DNA of 40,967 nucleotides from a virus: positions 1-40,967 of the IMG/VR virus record IMGVR_UViG_3300030399_000039. One strand, 5' to 3'. The number at the start of each line of letters is the position of its first letter. Position 1 is the first letter of the stretch. The notes below the pieces were generated by a model that made no database searches, was not told where the DNA came from, and saw only the letters and a program-made list of their open reading frames with translations. The position numbers were made by a program, and so were the translations under genes. Below, in pieces: positions 34,520-40,967 of the stretch.

Positions 34520-35979
34520 TAATTTACCCCCACTGAATAATAAATCACGCCACCGTACACATTAAAGTCAATCTGATTTGTGCATTCATACTCAAACACT
34601 ATATTTCTGCCGTCTGCAAACCCACTAACCTGGTCAAATTTTGGTATCACGCTCCCATCTCCCAAGGGGCTTAAGGGAAGTTCCATAGTATTTCCGAAGG
34701 TTTGACCGCCATCTTTAGACACTTTAAGCCTTACTACTGGGGCAGTATTATTAGGTGTCAAAAGGCCTATGCCACGCGGCATATTGAGCTGGAAGCGGTG
34801 GATAGCAATTTGGCGTTCATCGGAGGTGGCGAAAGGAGCCAAGCGCTGTAAACGGCGAATAGGCTCACCATTATTGTCAAGATAGTTTGGGGAGATTGCA
34901 TAGAGTACTCCATCAATTCCTAGCCCGTAATGGGTTCCATTAAAGAACGCATGGGCATTTATAATATCTCGCGTTCCGTCTAACATCTCTTTTTCAAACC
35001 AATCTTCAGAAGATTCATCTTTGAAAAAGGTATGATCGTCAGTAGTAAAAGAAAGGTGATATTGGGGATAAGTAGTAACACTACTTACAAACCCTATGGC
35101 ATCAGCTACATTCGTATAATCACTAATGGTATCTTCAAGAGCGCGATCACTTATCCTTTCTATTCCACGCTGACTTAACTGCATGACCAAAACTCGACCT
35201 TGATTATTGGCTAAAAATGGTACAGCTCCTTTGCCGCTTTCTGTGACGGATCCTTGTTGGCCTAATGAGCCACGGGCGGATAATCCCACGGACTGAAAGA
35301 AACTGGTGTCTCGTTTAGCGGGAGGGCTTGCGCCACCTGCGTCGTAGAAAGAATTGATGGTATGACTGCCAAAAATGTAGAGGCGTCCTTCGCTGCTTGC
35401 ACTTCCTTGACATTGATCTGCACTGCTACCTGATAAGACAATCTGATTAATACTTGGATAAGTAGTGGCATCATTCACGTTAGAAACGGCAACAAAGGAG
35501 CTAGTTCCGAGTGGAACATACATACGATTATCCAAATAGCTTGCCATTAAAGGCTGAGATAATCCCGTATCAGAAAAAGAGCTAACACTATCCCATACCC
35601 ACGCCTTCACTCCATCCACAAAAATAACATGAGGTTGTGGAACGCCGCCAACTGTACGCTCATTGGCGTTAATACTTACAAATCCTGATGCCGTGGTTAA
35701 GGTGCCAATAGTAGTGGCTACCAGAGAAGTATCTAGGCTAAAAACCCGACTCCCCGCTACCCCATATAAAAGGTTGTTATTAACAAATAAGGCGCGACCC
35801 ACTCCTCCTAGAGAAGCGGTCATGGCTAACAGCCCAGGTGTTCGTAAGAGATAGCCTGGTGTTTTTCCTTCGGCTTCTCGGACTACGTACATATTAACGG
35901 TACGTGAATCAAGGTACTGTTTAGATTGTTGTTTGTTGTAACCTGTAAGGAGGGTAATTTTTTGTTGTTCTACAGTCAT
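34519..35979 (-). CDS. P22 gp10-like packaged-DNA stabilisation protein
   Basis: The 486-residue protein starts MTVEQQKITLLTGYNKQQSK and continues QYLDSRTVNMYV and TPGLLAM. This matches the tail-hub / DNA-stabilising family represented by P22 gp10 (472 residues), which forms the hexameric tail nozzle below the connector. Beta-strand repeats and phrases such as LEGRLYIFGSHTIN-like SSEGRLYIFGSHTINSFYDA fit its propeller-like fold. ATG 35979 shares bases with the previous TGA (TGATG). A longer upstream frame runs through the preceding gene and is rejected. Confidence 0.82.
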   Translation of the reverse strand: MTVEQQKITLLTGYNKQQSKQYLDSRTVNMYVVREAEGKTPGYLLRTPGLLAMTASLGGVGRALFVNNNLLYGVAGSRVFSLDTSLVATTIGTLTTASGFVSINANERTVGGVPQPHVIFVDGVKAWVWDSVSSFSDTGLSQPLMASYLDNRMYVPLGTSSFVAVSNVNDATTYPSINQIVLSGSSADQCQGSASSEGRLYIFGSHTINSFYDAGGASPPAKRDTSFFQSVGLSARGSLGQQGSVTESGKGAVPFLANNQGRVLVMQLSQRGIERISDRALEDTISDYTNVADAIGFVSSVTTYPQYHLSFTTDDHTFFKDESSEDWFEKEMLDGTRDIINAHAFFNGTHYGLGIDGVLYAISPNYLDNNGEPIRRLQRLAPFATSDERQIAIHRFQLNMPRGIGLLTPNNTAPVVRLKVSKDGGQTFGNTMELPLSPLGDGSVIPKFDQVSGFADGRNIVFEYECTNQIDFNVYGGVIYYSVGVN

Positions 35980-36737
35980 CACCAAGGCCCCCATAATCCA
36001 TATCCACTGCGAGCGTAGCTCCATCCCATATCCCCTTGTGGCAAGTCTCTGCGAGGGACAGAAACTTTCAAGGTGAAGTTAGCAGCTAATATCATAGTCT
36101 CTAGCTTATCCATTAGTTTTTGTTGCGCTTCAGTCCACTGTCCTATCTGATAAAATCCTATGAGTTCGAAGGCTAATTTGTAGCGTAAAAATTTTAGGTA
36201 CCATTGAGGACAATCCGTCATTATTGTATCGAGGGTGACTTGTAAAAAAGCTTGAGCAAACGTGAGATAAACTAAAGCCCCACTATTTACTGCAATAGGA
36301 TTAAGAAATTCTAAAGTGCCATTAAATTGGCCTCTTTCCAGCGAAACCCCTAATGGATAAGTATAGGCATTTTGATTTCGCGCACAGTAATCTAATTCTT
36401 CTGGAACTAATATTTCAATTGGAATAAGCCAACTATTGTTGATTTGATATTGAATAGACGCGCTTAATAGTTCTATGGGTTCTGCGGTAGTAACAATATC
36501 ATTAGTAGGTAAAGCTCCAATGGTATAGCTACCTTGATTATTAATTGGGGTAAAACTAAGTTTAGTTCTATAAGGAATATGCAGCTTCGTTGCCGAAAAT
36601 GTACTGAGCTGTTCATTCAGTAAATCTAATGCGGTTTGTATATAATTTAATGTAGGCGTTTCAGTAGGCATACAAATAGCCGTCATGTGTAACGCCTTAA
36701 AAATTACATCTTTTGCCGTAACGCTTGGAAGCTGCAT
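35979..36737 (-). CDS. Head-tail connector / tail accessory factor, gp4-like (252 aa)
   Basis: It occupies the place of P22 gp4, which binds beneath the portal. The helical N-terminal part (AKDVIFKALHMTAICMPTET, IQTALDLLNEQLSTFSATKL) and the C-terminal helix WYLKFLRYKLAFELIGFYQ resemble the gp4 family arrangement. A beta-rich insertion in the middle makes it longer than P22 gp4 (166 residues). An AGGATAACGT SD follows a 15-codon micro-gene. Assignment is by order plus weak sequence resemblance. Confidence 0.6.
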   Translation of the reverse strand: MQLPSVTAKDVIFKALHMTAICMPTETPTLNYIQTALDLLNEQLSTFSATKLHIPYRTKLSFTPINNQGSYTIGALPTNDIVTTAEPIELLSASIQYQINNSWLIPIEILVPEELDYCARNQNAYTYPLGVSLERGQFNGTLEFLNPIAVNSGALVYLTFAQAFLQVTLDTIMTDCPQWYLKFLRYKLAFELIGFYQIGQWTEAQQKLMDKLETMILAANFTLKVSVPRRDLPQGDMGWSYARSGYGLWGPW

Positions 36738-36747
36738 ACGTTATCCT

Positions 36748-36795
36748 TTAGCAGCGCTTTTTGCCGCCGCGATCTTTATCTTTCTTGTCTTTCAT
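36748..36795 (-). CDS. Micro-gene in the structural operon (15 aa)
   Basis: ATG 36795 is preceded by a perfect GGAGGT SD at normal spacing and overlaps the upstream TGA (ATGA). The product MKDKKDKDRGGKKRC is highly charged with a terminal cysteine. It ends 10 bases before the connector gene. It may be a real peptide or a leader that couples translation of the connector gene. Confidence 0.5.
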   Translation of the reverse strand: MKDKKDKDRGGKKRC

Positions 36796-37022
36796 AAGAC
36801 CTCCGTACATTCAAGTTTAGACAACTTGGCCGCTTTTTCCTTTGCTTCCTTAGGTGGTTCTACCTTCGGAGGAATAGGAGTTTGTGACCATCCTTTAGCT
36901 AGATAGGCTTGCGTGGCATCGGTATCGACTACAATGGGGGTTTCCCCTTGTTTGTAGAGCATAGATGTATTATTCACATCTTTTACGTCCTGCCAGCTCA
37001 CGGTATGACTCATTGGATCCAT
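36792..37022 (-). CDS. Small head-operon protein (76 aa)
   Basis: Function not recognised. The first half (VSWQDVKDVNNTSMLYKQGE, DATQAYLAKGW) looks like a small folded unit. The second half is Pro/Glu/Lys-rich (PIPPKVEPPKEAKEKAAKL). It has an AGGAG SD and lies directly after the coat gene, where head completion or decoration proteins are often found. Confidence 0.65.
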   Translation of the reverse strand: MDPMSHTVSWQDVKDVNNTSMLYKQGETPIVVDTDATQAYLAKGWSQTPIPPKVEPPKEAKEKAAKLSKLECTEVL

Positions 37023-37037
37023 AGAATTGCTCCTGTA

Positions 37038-38270
37038 TTAAGTAATAATCGCACATCCATATTCTCCAAATACCTGAATACCGTATAAGTCTTCTAAACG
37101 ATATTTAGACAAAGAAGGATCGCCTAAGTAGTAACCGGTCATACGTAATGACAACTTACTGACTTCAGAACGCGCACGTTCACACATTACAGCAGCAGGC
37201 GGTTTCATTAAATCGATAACTACAATCTGAATGGCTTCTTTATTCATCGCAAACCCAACGTTGTATTTACTACCGGAAGCTCCCAGAATATTAATGGCTG
37301 CTCCACTAGAAGGTGCATTCGTTACATTCTGATAAGGATCTGTAGTTGAGTAACTTAAGTATGGATAAATAGGAATAGTCGCCACACCACTAGCAGCATT
37401 AACCGGCGCAGTCACAATAAATTGTGCGAGTTGCCCAGTATCTAACTTACTTTCAGGGTTAACGCTATTAACTCCGCTAATAGTAAATCTATCACCTTGG
37501 GTTAATACACCGGTACTTCCTACCCAGCCATTACTTAATAAAGTAGTTGCCCCAGAGGCGGTTGAACCACTAATTAACGGAACAGAACTGGTGTAAGCGC
37601 CAACGGTATGCGTAGTGTTATTTTGATTCATCATTGCATCAAAATTCGAAATACGCGTAACTCGACCACTCTGAGAAGCTTGCTTATTGAAGACTTCATT
37701 AAAGTTATTCTGTACAGCGGTAACGATATTTCCGTAGTCATTTACATTCACAACTAAGAAACGCTCGTTATCATCTACACCAAATAAATTTAACTTGTTA
37801 TTGGCAAGCTGAACCATACCGAACGAAGTCAATGGAGTCCCTGGAGTTCCGACCCAATTGTAAGTCCTATTCATAGCGCTATTAATGATGTTTCTTTCCA
37901 TCATATTCGCAAGCTTAGCACCACCTGGTTCTGCAAAGTTCTTGGTGAAATCATCTAAGTTCAAGGTCATATCCACGTCGGTAAATGCGACTGGTACAAC
38001 GTCATTAAAACTTATCGATAAATCTTCAGTGTACTGAATAACTGGATTGCTCACTCCGGTAATATCAGGCCCTGCATATCCATTTAAATAAATAGGCTTA
38101 CGAATAGAAATCGCTTGGCCAGTAGGGAACAATGGGCTTTTCATTACTGAACGCACATTAAATGCACTTTCAAATGTAGTACTGCATAAATAAAACATCG
38201 CTAACTTATTTTTTAAACGACGTAAATACTCCACAGTTCGAATTTGGTTTGTGACTAATATATTAGACAT
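37038..38270 (-). CDS. Major capsid (coat) protein, P22-like
   Basis: The 410-residue protein is the shell subunit (HK97 fold). P22 gp5 has 430 residues. Features include an N-terminal helix (MSNILVTNQIRTVEYLRRLK), a polar E-loop region (GQAISIRKPIYLNGYAGPDI), LANMMERNIINSAM in the spine-helix position, a beta-rich insertion containing GDRFTISGVNSVNPESKLDT (as the GDKISF segment in the P22 I-domain), and an AVMCERARSEVSKLSLRMTG C-terminal region. It follows the scaffold gene. ATG 38270 is used because AGGTGAT precedes it; a GTG 9 bases upstream is not. Confidence 0.85.
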   Translation of the reverse strand: MSNILVTNQIRTVEYLRRLKNKLAMFYLCSTTFESAFNVRSVMKSPLFPTGQAISIRKPIYLNGYAGPDITGVSNPVIQYTEDLSISFNDVVPVAFTDVDMTLNLDDFTKNFAEPGGAKLANMMERNIINSAMNRTYNWVGTPGTPLTSFGMVQLANNKLNLFGVDDNERFLVVNVNDYGNIVTAVQNNFNEVFNKQASQSGRVTRISNFDAMMNQNNTTHTVGAYTSSVPLISGSTASGATTLLSNGWVGSTGVLTQGDRFTISGVNSVNPESKLDTGQLAQFIVTAPVNAASGVATIPIYPYLSYSTTDPYQNVTNAPSSGAAINILGASGSKYNVGFAMNKEAIQIVVIDLMKPPAAVMCERARSEVSKLSLRMTGYYLGDPSLSKYRLEDLYGIQVFGEYGCAIIT

Positions 38271-38305
38271 GTTTATCACCTATCTTCGTAGGCGATGCAC
38301 AATTC

Positions 38306-39310
38306 CTATCTAGTTTTTGGTAGCCTAGCCCTTACTTTCTCATACGCATCTAAGTCACCCGTCGATGCTGCATGAGCAGCAGCCTTGTCTAAAGCACTAT
38401 AACTGGACAATCCTTGTCCACCTGCTCCACTTAATTTTTTAGTAGGAGAAGTAAGGTTTGGAGTATCTACCTTCGGAGCAGCATGCAGGAGTTTAGCTTC
38501 AAGACGACCTACCGCTCTTGCAGCGGTCATAGGATCCATAGCGGCAACTTTGCGCCACTCATCGGGATTTTTAGCAAGATAATAGTAAATCTCTGCTGCT
38601 TTATCCGACGAAGCGACTGCGTAGTCCATGGCTTTAGTTTCAGGGAGGCGGTTTAACTTAACTGATTTAACAACAGCGTCAAAATCAGCATATTTCTTTT
38701 TAGCTACTTCACATTGCTGGATCAAAGATTGCTGTAACTGTTCTTCATGAGCTGCAATTTGCCTTTTGTGGGCTACTTCCTTCTCATGCTCAGCCAGTAT
38801 CTTTTGGTTAGCTTCATATCTAGTATGCGTATCTTCTTCCCATTCATCACGCGCTTCGATATAAGCTGCCATATCTCCATTGAATGCTTTCAAATTAGGT
38901 TTAGCAGCATAAGGATACAGCTCGACTTGCGGCTCTTCACTTTCTGCTTTACCAGCTACTTCTGGCCTTCCCTGGCTATTAGCACGCGCTAATTCTTCCC
39001 TTAATAGTTCATTCTCTTTAGCTAGCTCAGCTTCTTTTATCTTTTTTTGATAGTGAAGTTTATTGATGCGTTTCTTAAAGCTTTCTGGATCGTCATCCTT
39101 AAGCAGCTTATTAAGCTCAGCATCATCTTCATCTTCTTCACTATTCTCTTCAGCTGTATGCTCTTCCGAAGGCATTCCACCTTCTTCCGTAATCTCTTCT
39201 TGTCCCTCTTCTTGAGGAACTCCTTCAAAATCTGGTTCTGGTTCCGGTGGTTTTGCCTGTGAAACAGGAGGCGCTACCGTAAGCGCTTCATCATCTAAAT
39301 TATCTGACAT
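38306..39310 (-). CDS. Scaffolding protein
   Basis: The 334-residue protein fits a P22 gp8-like scaffold (303 residues). It has an acidic disordered N-terminal third (EEGQEEITEEGGMPSEEHTA, ENSEEDEDDAELNKLLKDDD), long charged coiled-coil helices (KKIKEAELAKENELLREELA, KEVAHKRQIAAHEEQLQQSL), and a basic helical C-terminus (YEKVRARLPKTR) that in P22 contacts coat protein. It lies between the portal-proximal genes and coat, in the standard order, with an AAGGA SD. Confidence 0.82.
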   Translation of the reverse strand: MSDNLDDEALTVAPPVSQAKPPEPEPDFEGVPQEEGQEEITEEGGMPSEEHTAEENSEEDEDDAELNKLLKDDDPESFKKRINKLHYQKKIKEAELAKENELLREELARANSQGRPEVAGKAESEEPQVELYPYAAKPNLKAFNGDMAAYIEARDEWEEDTHTRYEANQKILAEHEKEVAHKRQIAAHEEQLQQSLIQQCEVAKKKYADFDAVVKSVKLNRLPETKAMDYAVASSDKAAEIYYYLAKNPDEWRKVAAMDPMTAARAVGRLEAKLLHAAPKVDTPNLTSPTKKLSGAGGQGLSSYSALDKAAAHAASTGDLDAYEKVRARLPKTR

Positions 39311-39330
39311 CTGTTATTTCCTTATAACAT

Positions 39331-39510
39331 CTATGCAAGCCGGCATATTGGCATATATTCCCGTAGATTCACCCCTACGTAAGGTTTCAACCCAATATTA
39401 TAAAGACAAAGCGACTTTAATTCTATACTTTTGAATTTGTTTTGATTAATATAGTAGAACTTACCTTGGGCAACAAGCAGTAAGTAGCCAATTCCCCCGA
39501 CTCCTGTCAT
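39331..39510 (-). CDS. Small head-operon protein with hairpin-embedded start (59 aa)
   Basis: ATG 39510 follows an AGGAG SD 7 bases upstream. The product MTGVGGIGYLLLVAQGKFYY ... KSLCLYNIGLKPYVGVNLRE is mildly hydrophobic at its start. It fills most of the gap before the scaffold gene. The SD and ATG sit in the loop and top of a large inverted repeat, so translation may be controlled. Function unknown. Confidence 0.6.
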   Translation of the reverse strand: MTGVGGIGYLLLVAQGKFYYINQNKFKSIELKSLCLYNIGLKPYVGVNLREYMPICRLA

Positions 39511-39544
39511 TTTTTCTCCTATATTGACGACTCGGGGGTTTTTA
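39494..39544 (+). terminator. Inverted repeat: antisense terminator or start-site hairpin
   Basis: CCCCCGA (39494-39500) pairs with TCGGGGG (39532-39538), with an inner GTCA/TGAC pair (39506-39509 and 39525-39528). On the plus strand it is followed by TTTTTATTTT, a good terminator for antisense transcripts. On the minus-strand mRNA the loop contains the AGGAG SD and the ATG of the 59-residue gene. Confidence 0.5.
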
Positions 39545-39564
39545 TTTTAACAAAATGTATTTTC

Positions 39565-39747
39565 TCACCCATAAAAAATTGGTTCAGGCTTGAATCGTTT
39601 ATATTTGCTTCTTTTATTAATAAAAGGCTCATAGAATTTATATCCGGCCTTATCATGAGCTGCCCATTCTTGAGCATGAGGGTCATGATGTCCTTTATCT
39701 GGTCTATCTTTCAATACTTTCTGATAGGGATTCCTTTTACCGGTCAT
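39565..39747 (-). CDS. Small basic protein after portal (60 aa)
   Basis: ATG 39747 (MTGKRNPYQKVL) has an AAAGGAG SD and overlaps the portal stop by 11 bases; a longer frame upstream lies inside portal. The product is basic and His/Lys/Tyr-rich (KDRPDKGHHDPHAQEWAAHD, RSKYKRFKPEP). Function unknown; its position suggests a head-assembly accessory. Confidence 0.65.
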   Translation of the reverse strand: MTGKRNPYQKVLKDRPDKGHHDPHAQEWAAHDKAGYKFYEPFINKRSKYKRFKPEPIFYG

Positions 39748-40967
39748 CGTTATCTGCTCCTTTGCTTTCACTAATCTGTTTTCGTAGCTTCTCATTCTCT
39801 TTCAGAAGCTCGTCAATCTTATCGTGTGCATCGCTTTCGTCCAGTATTTTTCCAACATGCGTAAAATGTGCATTTTTAGTGGCCAAATCAGCCTTGATCA
39901 CCTCAGCCTGTGCACGCGTATTAGTCGTTTCTACCTCTTGTTCTCCTTTAGCCGCTACCTGAATGAGCTTAAACTTCTCAAACTCTATCTTAGCTAAATC
40001 TACCATGCGTTGCTCTTTGGCTATCTCAAGCTTCACCTGCATTTCCTGCATTTTAACTTGCGCATTAATTTTAGATTCTTCTGCTCTCTGTTGAACTTCC
40101 ATCATCTGGGCTTTTATTTTCTCCTGGGCAAGCATTACTTCAGGAGGAGGCTGATTAGCCTGTTGCATAGCTTGCTCATCACCCTCTACTTGAGCTTTGA
40201 TTTGAGGAGGAAGAATAAGCTTAGCGCGTTCAACTATCTCTTCTTTGTTAATACCGTTATACGTAGAAGCCAATAAATCAGGAGCAGCTGCGGCAAAGTT
40301 AGGATTGGTAGCCGCTAACTCTAATAAAAATCCACGTTCAGCTTCTAGCTGAAGTTCATAGTTAACGCCAGCTTCTACCATGATGCTCAAGTTATCTAAA
40401 TCTAATTCATTGAGATGCATTCCCTCGGGAGCAGGCTGATTGATACGTACAGAATAAGATTTATTCTCTTTATCACGTAAGCTCACTAACCTGGTCTTAG
40501 AATAAACGCGGGGGATCATATCCACCAGAATCATTCCAATCTGAAGAAGAGCACGGTCACTATTGCTGATGTAAATATTAGACTGCGTATTTTCCTGGCT
40601 AATCCTCATTCTACGGGCACGGCCAGACTCTTCATTTCCACGACCATCCATGGTCGCGTACTTACCCATTACTTCACGTCCTGTGTTAGAAATGCTATCG
40701 GCTAACTGCAACAGCTCGACAGGATAGGCACTTCCTTGCTGAAAGAATGGCCTGTCATCTGGATGTTCTTTATTATAATTGTACAACATGTAAGCATAGC
40801 TTTTATTGGGATTGTTCCAAAACACTTCATTGCCTTCTAATTGCTCACGTGTCAGCATCCATTTTCCATAACTTGCATATTGGACAGCCGTAACTTGTTC
40901 AGAGCGCACAAAGTTAACAGCCTTTTGAATGTCCCGTAGCACGTCAGTGTAGGATTTTATGTATTGG
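39737..40967 (-). CDS. P22-like portal protein, C-terminal part (continues from the window start)
   Basis: This completes the portal begun at 1247 through the terminal repeat. Bases 40842-40967 equal 10-135 and the frames agree. The segment includes VRSEQVTAVQYASYGKWMLT, RARRMRISQENTQSNIYISN and the stem/wing region of P22-type portals. It is followed by a long coiled coil (KINAQVKMQEMQVKLEIAKE, IEFEKFKLIQVAAKGEQEVE) corresponding to the portal barrel and an acidic end (SESKGADNDD). No start codon is needed here. Confidence 0.88.
   Translation of the reverse strand, partial: QYIKSYTDVLRDIQKAVNFVRSEQVTAVQYASYGKWMLTREQLEGNEVFWNNPNKSYAYMLYNYNKEHPDDRPFFQQGSAYPVELLQLADSISNTGREVMGKYATMDGRGNEESGRARRMRISQENTQSNIYISNSDRALLQIGMILVDMIPRVYSKTRLVSLRDKENKSYSVRINQPAPEGMHLNELDLDNLSIMVEAGVNYELQLEAERGFLLELAATNPNFAAAAPDLLASTYNGINKEEIVERAKLILPPQIKAQVEGDEQAMQQANQPPPEVMLAQEKIKAQMMEVQQRAEESKINAQVKMQEMQVKLEIAKEQRMVDLAKIEFEKFKLIQVAAKGEQEVETTNTRAQAEVIKADLATKNAHFTHVGKILDESDAHDKIDELLKENEKLRKQISESKGADNDDR
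40842..40967 (+). repeat. Terminal direct repeat, right copy
   Basis: Identical to 10-135. Collapsing the two copies gives a circle of about 40,832 bp. The bases before it (40833-40841) are normal portal coding sequence and replace the artefactual bases 1-9. Confidence 0.93.

Noticed and set aside
39737-40942. Portal read as a separate 401-residue gene starting at 40942
   Set aside because: The frame is open upstream and continues through the terminal repeat to the SD-led ATG at 1247. The internal ATG is only a methionine inside portal.

Overview
The window is almost certainly the complete genome of one tailed phage with a P22-like (podovirus) virion, given as a linearised circular assembly. 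Positions 10-135 are repeated exactly at 40842-40967, and the portal gene runs off both ends and joins in frame across that repeat. The circle is therefore about 40.8 kb. The DNA is AT-rich, genes are short and tightly overlapped, and nearly every start has a Shine-Dalgarno (SD) sequence. The tRNAs carry encoded CCA ends, and one closely resembles the enterobacterial initiator tRNA, which suggests a gram-negative, probably gammaproteobacterial, host. The host cannot be named from the sequence. I see no integrase, DNA polymerase, helicase or RNA polymerase.

Layout. (1) The minus-strand structural operon begins at 3.2 kb (terminase small, terminase large, portal), crosses the ends, and continues from 40.97 down to 30.1 kb: portal C-terminus, scaffold, coat, connector proteins, then three ejection proteins. 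(2) The minus-strand early-left arm, 9.66 to 3.3 kb, holds about 25 small genes. It includes a run of paralogous Lar-type zinc-ribbon (restriction-alleviation-like) proteins. (3) A control region at 9.66-10.68 kb carries a Cro/YdaS-like repressor and divergent promoters. (4) The plus-strand early-right arm, 10.7-17.4 kb, encodes a RecT-like annealing protein, an RNA ligase, a DUF3310-Lar fusion, small membrane peptides, a YopX protein, a structured non-coding leader with three 60-nt tandem RNA units, and five tandem paralogues with stop/start overlaps. (5) The minus-strand 25.5-17.4 kb segment encodes a collar-type fibre, an Acb2-like anti-CBASS candidate, a modular 1176-residue fibre, a VRR-NUC nuclease, a metalloprotease-like protein, an initiator-like tRNA, a calcium-loop endolysin and a 3TM holin. 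(6) The plus-strand 25.7-30.1 kb island encodes two tRNAs, two AlpA-like helix-turn-helix (HTH) proteins, an SPFH/prohibitin protein and a cluster of tiny membrane peptides.

How it fits together. The repressor region and three promoters sharing a TAAA(A/C)(C/A)GGNARTAT core, at 10.6 kb and on both strands at 25.5-25.7 kb, probably link the two plus-strand operons and the fibre operon. The early arms look like host-takeover and counter-defence loci built by tandem gene duplication (Lar-like family, MIKL family, DUF1660-like pair). The strongest candidates for undescribed biology are the Lar-like array, the MIKL array, the 60-nt RNA repeats with their terminator and alternative hairpin, and the initiator-like tRNA beside the lysis genes.
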